Positions 1 through 5,573 of a stretch of DNA of 6,533 nt are shown piece by piece. The notes under the pieces were generated by a model. The model made no database searches. It was not told the origin of the DNA and saw only the letters and a list, made by a program, of their open reading frames with translations. How positions within the stretch are numbered: position 1 is the stretch's first letter; each line of letters opens with the position of its first letter. Source of the stretch: Gemmatimonadota bacterium (GTDB taxonomy: Bacteria; Gemmatimonadota; Gemmatimonadetes; Longimicrobiales; UBA6960); assembly GCA_019347995.1 (NCBI GenBank), contig JAHWKH010000147.1, positions 1 to 6,533 on the forward strand, written 5' to 3'. The position numbers were made by a program, and so were the translations under genes.

Positions 1-1
1 C

Positions 2-541
2 TCGGGGGACGTCGGCACGGGGGCGATGGACGACGCGGGCGGGTGCGTCGCCGCCTGGGAAGCGCTCCGGCTGATGAGGGAGCTCGGCATCCGCCCGCGC
101 CGCACCGTTCGCGGCGTGCTGTGGACCAACGAGGAGACTGGCCTGCGTCGTGCCACCGCATCCCGCGACGCACACCGCGACCGCATCGAGGACCACGGGC
201 TCGCGATCGAGTCCGACGCGGGAGTGTTCGACCCCATCGGCTTCGGGTACACGGGCCCCGAGCGGGGCTTCGCGATGGTCGAGGAGATCGGGCGGCTGCT
301 CGAGGACATCGCCGCCGGCCGCGTGACTCGTGGCGGCGGCGGCGCCGACATCGGGCCGCTCATGCGGCTCGGCGTGCCCGGCATGGGACTGCGCGTCGAC
401 GGCTCCCGCTACTTCTGGTACCACCATACGGATGCCGACACGCTGGACAAGCTGGACCCCGCCGACATCACCGAGTGCGCCGCCGCCATGGCGGTGATGG
501 CCTACGTCGTCGCCGATCTCCCGGATCCGCTTCCCCGTTGA
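2..541 (+). CDS. M28-family zinc metallopeptidase (carboxypeptidase Q-like), C-terminal part, 5' truncated
   Basis: The reading frame is open from the window edge, so the true start lies upstream; about 179 residues up to the TGA stop are visible. Seen: a DVGTGAMDDAGG segment at the edge (the metal-bridging Asp region of M28), NEETGL (the catalytic Glu pair) about 30 residues on, an ESD segment (third metal-ligand region), then GGGGADIGPL and GVPGMGL, and a terminal YHHTDADTLDKLDP carrying the last His ligand. The order and spacing match secreted M28 carboxypeptidase Q-type enzymes, which are di-zinc exopeptidases of roughly 450-500 residues usually exported to the periplasm. Family knowledge therefore predicts that a signal peptide and the first His ligand are outside the window. 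The ATG at 26 is internal and should not be used as a start. Substrate specificity cannot be read. The stretch just after NEETGL is less conserved than I would expect, but the ligands are intact. The gene is followed 28 bases later by a membrane-protein gene on the same strand. Confidence 0.9.
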   Translation, partial: SGDVGTGAMDDAGGCVAAWEALRLMRELGIRPRRTVRGVLWTNEETGLRRATASRDAHRDRIEDHGLAIESDAGVFDPIGFGYTGPERGFAMVEEIGRLLEDIAAGRVTRGGGGADIGPLMRLGVPGMGLRVDGSRYFWYHHTDADTLDKLDPADITECAAAMAVMAYVVADLPDPLPR

Positions 542-556
542 CGCCCATTCTACGTA

Positions 557-563
557 TGAGGAG
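557..563 (+). promoter_or_regulatory. Shine-Dalgarno site deciding the start of the Yip1-like gene
   Basis: The bases TGAGGAG directly abut an ATG at 564 but lie 6 bases before a second in-frame ATG at 570. The usual SD-to-start spacing favours 570 over 564. Confidence 0.7.
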
Positions 564-569
564 ATGCCC

Positions 570-1070
570 ATGAACGCCGTGGCCCACCGCTCCATCTGGG
601 ACCGCATGCGCGGCGCGGCCATGCTGGACACCGCGACCTACGAGGAGGTGGAGCACGACGGAAGCGCCACCGGTCAGGCGGCCCTCGTCGTGGCCATGAC
701 CGCGGCCGCGCAGGCCATCGGCGCCTGGAACGGGGGTCCCACGGCGCTGGTGGGCGCGGCGCTGGGCGCCCTGGTGGGATGGGGCGTCTGGGCCGGCGTG
801 ACCTACCTCATCGGCGACAAGCTCTTCGGCGGGACGGCCACGTGGGGAGAGCTGCTGCGGACCCTCGGCTTCGCCCAGTCGCCGAACGTCCTGGCGGTCC
901 TGGGGATCCTGCCGCTCGTCGGATGGCTGGTGGACGCGGTCCTCTTCTTCTGGATCCTTGTGGCGGGGGTCGTGGCCATCCGCCAGGCGCTGGATTTCGG
1001 AACCGGGCGCGCCATCCTCACGGCGGTCGTGGGCGCCCTGGTCCTGGGAATCTTCCAGGTCGTCTTCTAG
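570..1070 (+). CDS. Yip1-family integral membrane protein
   Basis: The product is a 166-residue polytopic membrane protein. The N-terminal soluble stretch (about residues 1-33) contains LDTATYEEVEHDGSATGQA, typical of bacterial Yip1-domain proteins. Hydrophobic segments follow at about 36-51, 58-81, 106-137 (probably two helices with a tight turn) and 148-165, and a conserved-looking WGELLRTLGFAQSP loop lies at about 92-105. The short length and the motif order match standalone bacterial Yip1 proteins, whose molecular role is poorly known (the eukaryotic relatives act in vesicle trafficking). The start at 570 is preferred on SD spacing; 564 would add only two residues. The gene sits 28 bases after the peptidase stop, so co-transcription is likely, and it converges on the cytochrome operon with only 37 bases between stops. 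I can infer an inner-membrane location but no specific function. Confidence 0.82.
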   Translation: MNAVAHRSIWDRMRGAAMLDTATYEEVEHDGSATGQAALVVAMTAAAQAIGAWNGGPTALVGAALGALVGWGVWAGVTYLIGDKLFGGTATWGELLRTLGFAQSPNVLAVLGILPLVGWLVDAVLFFWILVAGVVAIRQALDFGTGRAILTAVVGALVLGIFQVVF

Positions 1071-1107
1071 AGGAGGGCCCTGCAGCGCCGGGGATCCCCC
1101 GACGCCG

Positions 1108-3441
1108 TCAGCGCCCCTCGTCCACGAGGCGCTCGAGCGCGCCCAGCACCTCGCGCGACGGGGCATGGTCGGGCTCGAACTCCACGGCGCGCCGCGCGTG
1201 GGGCAGCGCTTCCGCGTATTGCCCGGCCTCGCCCAGGATGCGGGCGATGTGGAGGTGGGCGCGCCCGAGCCCCGGATCGGCCGCGACGGCCTCGCGGTAC
1301 GCCCCCAGGGCGGCGGCCTGCTCGCCGGCCCGCAGATGCAGGTTTCCCAGGTTGTAGTGGGCCAGGGGCTCGTGGGGGTCCAGGGCCAGCGCCCGGCGGT
1401 ACGCCTGCGCGGCGCCCGCCGCGTCTCCCTGGGCGCCCAGGGCGATGCCCAGGTTGATCCAGGTGAGCGGCCGGGGATCGCCCTCCAGGCTGCGCCGCAG
1501 CGCCACCGCCGCGTTCGCCGGCTCGCCCGCCTGATTGTACATGACCCCCACCGCGGCCAGGATGCGCGGGTCCCCGGGAAGGATCTCCAGCGCCTTTCGA
1601 TAGCCGGCGCGGCTGCGGGCGAAGTCTCCCCGGTCCCTGTGCAGGTCGGCCAGGAAGCCCAGCGCCATGCCCCAGCGTCGGCGCAGCGCCTCCTCCCGCG
1701 TCCCCGCCGCCTCCAGGGTCCGGACCAGCAACGTCCGGACCTCCGCGTCGTCTCCCCGGCTCCAGTGCAGCGCCACCAGCGCCAGCGCCCGCACGTCCAG
1801 ATCGTCCGAGCGGGCCAGCCCCAGGAGCCGCTCCCGTGCGGAGGCCGGCAGCTCCCCCGCGTCGGGCTCCAGCCGCTCCAGGAGGAACCGGCCGAGGGCG
1901 TGGAACTGGGGCATGGGGTCCACCTCCCGGGGGCGCAGGAGCCGCTCCGCCGCGGCGTCCACGTCTCCGGGGACGCCCTCCTCCAGCAGCGCCGCCACCA
2001 GCGGACGATGGGGCTTGAGCTCGCCCCACCACGCCTCGGCCAGGGCCTGCAGCTCGTCCGCGCCGCGGTCGGCGTGACACCGGGCGCAGGCGCTCTCGAC
2101 CCCCAGCGCGGCGTCGAACGCCGGTCGGGGGACGGGGATCGTGTGATCGGAGCGGGCGAAGCGCACGCCGGGGCCCACTTCCGGATGCTGGAGGTACGGC
2201 ATGTGGCAGGCGACGCAGCGGCTTCCCTCGGAGCCGGGCGGGTGGAAGGTGTGCTCCTGCGGGTCCACGGCCTTGCTGGCGTGGCAGGCGGTGCACTGGC
2301 CGTCGTCGAACGGCCCGTCCAGGGGGCGGCGGCGCACGTCCCAGTAGCCCTGGCCATGGGGCTCGTGGCAGCTCACGCAGTCCATGGGGCCTTCCAGGTA
2401 GCAGGCGCTGTAGAGGTGCGTGCCCTGGTAGGCGAAGGTGCGCACCCGCCCGTCGGGGAAGTAGGGCTCGTCGCCGAGGATCGGGAACTTGAGCGCGAAG
2501 TGCTCCTCCAGGGGGTCGCCGGGCAGGTAGCCGGGCTCGAGCACGTCCTTCAGGGCGTGGCACTGGAAGCACACCCCGAGGGAGGCGTCCTTGTCCAGGT
2601 CCCCCAGGGGAGCCAGGGCGATGTCCCCGTCGGCCCCGAACCCGCCGGATGCCGCCAGATCGACATGGCGGCGGGCCGGGCCGTGACACGACTCGCAGTT
2701 CACCTGCAGCGTGGCCACGTCGGTGCGATAGCCGGCGCCCGGCTCCAGCGCGACCTGGATCTGGCTGCCGTGGCACTCCTGGCAGTTGGCGAAGCGCGTC
2801 TCGCTGCCCATCACCCGCAGCGGGGGCCAGTCGCCGCAGTCGCGCAGGGCCATGGAGTCGTTCACCGGCACCCAGCCCCGGTCCAGGCGCGTGCCGGTGT
2901 TGCAGAACCACGCTCCCTCCTGACGCGACCAGTCGAACGGGAGGAAGCGCAGCGTGCCGTCGGCCCATCGCGTGAGGAATCCCTGGGTCCCGCCCCCGAG
3001 CATGTGGCCGCCGCCCACCACGCCGTCCACCGGGAGGACCTGCTCGGCCTGCCCGTGCTGGCGGACGACGAACTCGTAGCGTCCGTCGGCCCGGCGGGGG
3101 ATCACCTCGCCGTCCTGGAAACGCACGGGTCGTCCGTCGAAAGGCGCGATCAGGACGTCCGGGCCAGCGGGTCCGCCGGCGCGTCCGTGGGTGGAGAGCG
3201 ACCACGCCCGGTGCTGCTCGGCGTGGCAGCTCGCGCAGGCCGCCGCGCCCACGAAGTCGGCGGGGGCGACTTCGTCGCCGGCGCGGCTCGCGGCGAAGGC
3301 CGGGGCCGGGAAGGGAGTCAGCGCCACGCCGGGCGCCGGGGCGGGGTCCGGCCGCCGCCCGAGTGCGACGGCCGCCACGGCCACCAGCGCCAGGGCTCCG
3401 GCGGCCGCGAGGCCCTTCCAGCCCGGGAGCTGGGCCTTCAC
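1108..3441 (-). CDS. Octaheme c-type cytochrome with C-terminal TPR array
   Basis: The product is a 777-residue multiheme electron-transfer protein. Residues 8-28 form one hydrophobic segment (signal sequence or uncleaved N-terminal anchor) with Arg30 after it, so the protein should face the periplasm. Eight CXXCH heme sites are seen, starting at residues 69, 220, 249, 291, 355, 383, 409 and 452. A heme-free insert of about 146 residues separates hemes 1 and 2. Segments such as CESCHGPARRHV, HTFHPPGSEGSRCVACHMP and SDHTIPVPRP match a widespread family of TPR-fused multiheme cytochromes of unresolved function (related to cytochrome c554 and doubled-CXXCH proteins). Residues 500-580 look HEAT-like; about five TPR units fill 588-760. 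Three extra cysteines (180, 202, 347) are not in heme motifs. The start is the GTG in a GTGA overlap with the upstream tetraheme gene. The frame stays open upstream to 4239, but that extension is antisense-like, Arg/Pro/Gly-rich shadow sequence overlapping the tetraheme gene. Redox partners are unknown. Confidence 0.88.
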   Translation of the reverse strand: MKAQLPGWKGLAAAGALALVAVAAVALGRRPDPAPAPGVALTPFPAPAFAASRAGDEVAPADFVGAAACASCHAEQHRAWSLSTHGRAGGPAGPDVLIAPFDGRPVRFQDGEVIPRRADGRYEFVVRQHGQAEQVLPVDGVVGGGHMLGGGTQGFLTRWADGTLRFLPFDWSRQEGAWFCNTGTRLDRGWVPVNDSMALRDCGDWPPLRVMGSETRFANCQECHGSQIQVALEPGAGYRTDVATLQVNCESCHGPARRHVDLAASGGFGADGDIALAPLGDLDKDASLGVCFQCHALKDVLEPGYLPGDPLEEHFALKFPILGDEPYFPDGRVRTFAYQGTHLYSACYLEGPMDCVSCHEPHGQGYWDVRRRPLDGPFDDGQCTACHASKAVDPQEHTFHPPGSEGSRCVACHMPYLQHPEVGPGVRFARSDHTIPVPRPAFDAALGVESACARCHADRGADELQALAEAWWGELKPHRPLVAALLEEGVPGDVDAAAERLLRPREVDPMPQFHALGRFLLERLEPDAGELPASARERLLGLARSDDLDVRALALVALHWSRGDDAEVRTLLVRTLEAAGTREEALRRRWGMALGFLADLHRDRGDFARSRAGYRKALEILPGDPRILAAVGVMYNQAGEPANAAVALRRSLEGDPRPLTWINLGIALGAQGDAAGAAQAYRRALALDPHEPLAHYNLGNLHLRAGEQAAALGAYREAVAADPGLGRAHLHIARILGEAGQYAEALPHARRAVEFEPDHAPSREVLGALERLVDEGR

Positions 3442-4883
3442 CGGAGACCGGGCGGCGCCGAGCCGCCGTCGCGGGCCCAGTCGGGCCCCCGACACGAGCA
3501 CAAGCGCCGGATGTGCTCCACCAGCGCCCTGATCTCGACAGGGGAGAGCATGCCTCCGAAGGCCGGCATGGCCGGGCTGCCGTCCAGGACCCATCCACCG
3601 CCGTGGATGCCGTCGAAGAGCGTGTCGTCCGGCCGCAGCGACATGAGCCCGGCTTCGGCGTGGGGAGTGGGTGCCACCGGCAGGGCCGCGGCGTTCCAGC
3701 CGTCGCCGCGACCGGCCACGCCGTGGCAGGAGGCGCACAGGCGCCCGTAGAGCGCCGCGCCGTCCGGGGTGGTGGCCCCGGCCCGCCCACCGGCGTCGCC
3801 GCGGGCCCCGGTCGTCGCCGCCATCGCTCTCGCCACCGCCGGATCGGTCAGGGAGCGCCGCTCGGCCCGCGCCCAGGGGCCATCGCGGGCCGCCAGGTAG
3901 CGCGTCAGCTCCTCGGCCTCCCCCGGGCGCAGGGGCGCGGGGGGCATGGATCCGTCCGGAACCGCCGTCAGAGGATCGTGCACCACCTCCCGCAGGTAGG
4001 CCGGAGCGAGGCGGCTCGCCACGCCGTCCAGGGGTGGTCCGAGCCCGCCGCCACGCCCGTCCAGGCGGTGGCACCCCAGGCACGACAGCCGGTTCTGGAG
4101 CCGGATCTCGAGCGACGTCACCCGGTGCGCCGGGAGAGGCGCGGGAGCGTCCGTCGCCGTCGGCCGGGTGGGCAGGAGTCGCTGCACCAGGGCATCGACC
4201 TCGGCGTCGCTCAGGTGGAAGTCCGGCATGCGGCTCCACGTGCCCGCCGGGGCCCCGGTGGGCCTGATGGCTCCCGGTCGCGCCAGGTACTCGCGCAGCC
4301 AGGTGGCGCGCACCCGGGCGCCTTCATCGGTCAGGTCGGGCGCGTCGCGGCGCGGCGCCACGGAGGGGTGCTGATGGCAGGCGGCGCAGTTCAGCGCCCT
4401 GAAGACGCGCTCCCCGTCGTCGGCGCCCACGTCGTCGTGGCGCGCCCGCGCGGCGGCGTAGGCGCCGGCGCCGGACGGCTCGCCCGCCAGGAACAGCGTG
4501 AGGGCGACCCGCTCGCTCTCGTCCAGACCGAAGTCGGGCATGCGCGCGGGAGCGGTGGGGGCGCGCGGCGCCCCGGTCCCGACCACGGAGGTGAAGATCG
4601 CCTCGGCGGTACGCTGGGCGCCGCCCGCTCCGAGCGCGGGCGCCCGCTCACGGATGCCCCCGTCGGGGACCCCGGCGTGGCAGCCGCCGCACCCGAGGGC
4701 CGCCGCCGGATCCGTCTGCCCGGAAGGGGGGGTGCCGGCGGCTTCGGCACGGGTCGAGGCGACGAGGGCCGCCAGACCCAGGGCGATCCCGGCGCCGGCC
4801 AGGGCGACCCTACGGGCACGGAGCCACCCGCCCGGAAGGCCGGGCGGCACGAGGGTTGGACCGGCGCCGTCGAAAGGGTCCAT
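3438..4883 (-). CDS. Tetraheme cytochrome c made of four tandem class-I-like cytochrome c units
   Basis: The product is a 481-residue exported electron carrier. A basic stretch (LRARR, 21-25) precedes a hydrophobic segment (26-42) and an AEA-AG site at about 48/49, which reads as a Sec-type signal peptide. Four CXXCH sites follow at residues 65 (CGGCH), 166 (CAACH), 268 (CLGCH) and 383 (CASCH). Each is followed by a candidate distal ligand: Met115 and Met219 in MPDF, Met313 in MPPAP and Met439 in MPAFGG. A Glu/Leu-rich helix comes after each Met, as in class I cytochrome c. The unit repeats every 100-115 residues. A CSC pair (462, 464) near the C-terminus lies outside the heme motifs. The start is the ATG at 4883; it has no good SD, and the frame stays open to an ATG at 5036, but residues before 4883 are low-complexity and would bury the signal peptide. 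The stop overlaps the GTG of the octaheme gene, so the two are one operon. No catalytic domain is visible, so an electron-transfer role is inferred. Confidence 0.87.
   Translation of the reverse strand: MDPFDGAGPTLVPPGLPGGWLRARRVALAGAGIALGLAALVASTRAEAAGTPPSGQTDPAAALGCGGCHAGVPDGGIRERAPALGAGGAQRTAEAIFTSVVGTGAPRAPTAPARMPDFGLDESERVALTLFLAGEPSGAGAYAAARARHDDVGADDGERVFRALNCAACHQHPSVAPRRDAPDLTDEGARVRATWLREYLARPGAIRPTGAPAGTWSRMPDFHLSDAEVDALVQRLLPTRPTATDAPAPLPAHRVTSLEIRLQNRLSCLGCHRLDGRGGGLGPPLDGVASRLAPAYLREVVHDPLTAVPDGSMPPAPLRPGEAEELTRYLAARDGPWARAERRSLTDPAVARAMAATTGARGDAGGRAGATTPDGAALYGRLCASCHGVAGRGDGWNAAALPVAPTPHAEAGLMSLRPDDTLFDGIHGGGWVLDGSPAMPAFGGMLSPVEIRALVEHIRRLCSCRGPDWARDGGSAPPGLR
3451..3467 (-). 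other. Small GC hairpin just before the GTG start of the octaheme gene
   Basis: Two perfect 6-base arms (ggcggc and gccgcc on the + strand) flank a 5-base loop, ending 9 bases before the GTG at 3441 and inside the end of the tetraheme gene. It could affect re-initiation at the overlapping start, but in DNA this GC-rich a 6-bp stem may be chance. Confidence 0.3.
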
Positions 4884-4970
4884 GATCTCGGAGAGGAGAC
4901 GCGGAGCGGGGGGAGAACGACGGTAGCTTGCCCCCCCTCCGCCTCGCCCGGCAAGGAGGCGCCACGTCGA

Positions 4971-5006
4971 AGCTGCCGGCGGGGAAGGGAGCTCCCGCCG
5001 GCAGCT
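4971..5006. other. Strong inverted repeat (13-bp perfect stem) upstream of the cytochrome operon
   Basis: Arms 4971-4983 (agctgccggcggg) and 4994-5006 (cccgccggcagct) are perfect complements around a 10-base loop. The repeat lies 88 bases before the tetraheme start on the - strand. No T-run follows it on either strand, so it is not a classic intrinsic terminator. It could be a leader structure, a GC-only terminator or a protein-binding palindrome. Confidence 0.6.
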
Positions 5007-5046
5007 CGTGGACGCAACGCTCTGCGTCTGCCGCAATCAGCGACGC

Positions 5047-5081
5047 GGCCGCCGGGGCGGAGCCTGGGCTCCCCGGCGGCC
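5047..5081 (-). terminator. GC-rich hairpin just downstream of the small Gln/Lys-rich gene; possible terminator
   Basis: Arms 5047-5057 (ggccgccgggg) and 5071-5081 (ccccggcggcc) form an 11-bp perfect stem, with a further agcc/ggct pairing possible inside (5061-5064 with 5067-5070). It begins 14 bases after the stop codon of the 96-residue gene when read on the - strand. That position suits a terminator, but there is no U-tract, so termination activity is an inference. Confidence 0.45.
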
Positions 5082-5095
5082 GGTCGGGCTTCCGG

Positions 5096-5386
5096 TCAGC
5101 TGGCCGGGTCCTGCTGTCCCTGACGGGGCGGCGACTGGCGGGTCGCCTGTCCCTGCTGCTGCGCCGGCGCGGCCTGCCGGGCGGGTTGGGGCTGGGAGGG
5201 GGCCGCCTGGCGGCTCTCGCCCTCCTGCTGCCGGTTGCCCCCCTGTCGCTGCTGTCCTCCGCTCGGCTTCTCGCTCTCCTTCTGCCGGGCCGCCTCGCCC
5301 TGTTTGCCCTTTCCACTGTCCTGCTTCCGGCTCGGGTCTTTCTGCTCGTCCTCTTTCCGCGTGTCCTTCTGCTTCTGCTGTGCCAT
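5096..5386 (-). CDS. Small low-complexity Gln/Lys-rich protein, probably disordered
   Basis: The product is a 96-residue protein of unknown function. It contains no Leu, Ile, Val, Phe, Tyr, Trp, His or Cys at all; Met occurs only as the initiator. Gln makes up 24 of 96 residues. All nine Lys lie in the first 40 residues, which are highly charged (MAQQKQKDTRKEDEQKDPSR), while the second half is Gln/Pro/Ala/Gly/Ser with scattered Arg. This is the profile of an intrinsically disordered, hydrophilin-like protein; no signal peptide or membrane segment is possible. Coding support: a GGAG at 5397-5400 lies 10 bases before the ATG, about 86% of codons end in G or C, and Gln is almost always CAG. An overlapping frame with ATG at 5394-5396 (119 residues) is a weaker alternative because its start directly abuts the GGAG and its product is Gly/Pro/Ala/Arg shadow-like. 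The gene is divergent from fdhD. A stress-protection or nucleic-acid-associated role is only a guess. Confidence 0.62.
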   Translation of the reverse strand: MAQQKQKDTRKEDEQKDPSRKQDSGKGKQGEAARQKESEKPSGGQQRQGGNRQQEGESRQAAPSQPQPARQAAPAQQQGQATRQSPPRQGQQDPAS

Positions 5387-5525
5387 GGTGATGCATCTCC
5401 GTTGGGGATGACGTGCCAGCGCCCGAAGACGAGTACAGCTTTCGTGCCCCGGGCGGGATTTCGCGCGATCCGGCTGTGCCAATCCGCTGGGCGGCGGCGG
5501 TTGGGGCCGCGCTTGACGTGCATGC

Positions 5526-5551
5526 GGGGGCCGCGGGAGCTTCAGGCCCCC
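5526..5551 (+). other. Hairpin in the fdhD leader
   Basis: A 7-bp perfect stem (5526-5532 with 5545-5551, gggggcc and ggccccc) encloses a 12-base loop and ends 6 bases before the fdhD ribosome site. It could affect fdhD expression, or be chance in G/C-run DNA. Confidence 0.35.
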
Positions 5552-5557
5552 CCAAAC

Positions 5558-5563
5558 GAGGAG
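5558..5563 (+). promoter_or_regulatory. Shine-Dalgarno site of fdhD
   Basis: GAGGAG lies 10 bases before the ATG at 5574. It is somewhat long-spaced, but it is the only good match and supports that start. Confidence 0.7.
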
Positions 5564-5573
5564 CTCATCCGCG

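Larger units (their letters stand above)
4884..5095. other. Intergenic region between the small gene and the cytochrome operon
   Basis: These 212 bases separate two - strand genes. They contain the two large hairpins and a weaker 6-bp pairing (4940-4945 with 4956-4961). Any promoter for the cytochrome operon should be here, but I see no convincing -35/-10 pair. A G-rich stretch on the - strand at about 4929-4941 resembles an SD but has no start codon at a useful distance. Confidence 0.5.
5387..5573. promoter_or_regulatory. Divergent intergenic region between the small gene and fdhD
   Basis: These 187 bases separate the starts of a leftward and a rightward gene, so promoters for both should lie here. 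I see the ribosome sites at both ends and a TTGACG at 5513-5518, but no matching -10 at 16-18 bases. No riboswitch, including a molybdenum-cofactor (Moco) element, could be recognised. Confidence 0.45.

Noticed and set aside
69..541. Reading the peptidase fragment as a pseudogene because of the weakly conserved stretch after the Glu pair
   Set aside because: The frame is intact to the stop, and every visible metal-ligand and catalytic motif is present at normal spacing.
1090..1099. GGGGATCCCC palindrome between the convergent Yip1-like and cytochrome genes, as a terminator
   Set aside because: It is a perfect palindrome with no loop and no T-run, too short to be a convincing terminator or operator; probably chance.
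958..3750. A 930-codon open frame on the + strand, antisense to the octaheme gene
   Set aside because: It runs opposite the well-supported cytochrome frame, has no domain or motif, starts inside the Yip1-like gene, and owes its length to stop-poor GC-rich DNA.
1067..3790. A 907-codon open frame on the - strand, offset from the octaheme frame
   Set aside because: The product is Arg/Pro/Gly-rich with no coherent motif; the eight CXXCH sites and the TPRs lie in the other frame.
3442..4239. N-terminal extension of the octaheme frame up to an ATG at 4239
   Set aside because: It would overlap most of the tetraheme gene, is Arg/Pro/Gly-rich, and would place the hydrophobic anchor in the middle of the protein; the GTG in the GTGA overlap is far better.
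4884..5036. Upstream start for the tetraheme protein at the ATG at 5036
   Set aside because: It adds 51 low-complexity residues, covers the large hairpins, and buries the signal peptide. The ATG at 4883 puts the export signal near the N-terminus, though it lacks a good SD.
3363..5123. A 586-codon open frame on the + strand
   Set aside because: It is antisense to the tetraheme gene, with Arg/Gly/Pro-rich composition and no motif.
5037..5396. Alternative - strand frame starting at the ATG at 5396-5394, overlapping the small Gln/Lys-rich gene
   Set aside because: The start abuts the GGAG with no spacer and the product is Gly/Pro/Ala/Arg-rich, as expected from a shifted frame. It also runs through the hairpin after the small gene.
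5513..5518. TTGACG as a -35 box for fdhD
   Set aside because: No AT-rich -10 hexamer is found 16-18 bases downstream; the stretch there is G/C runs.
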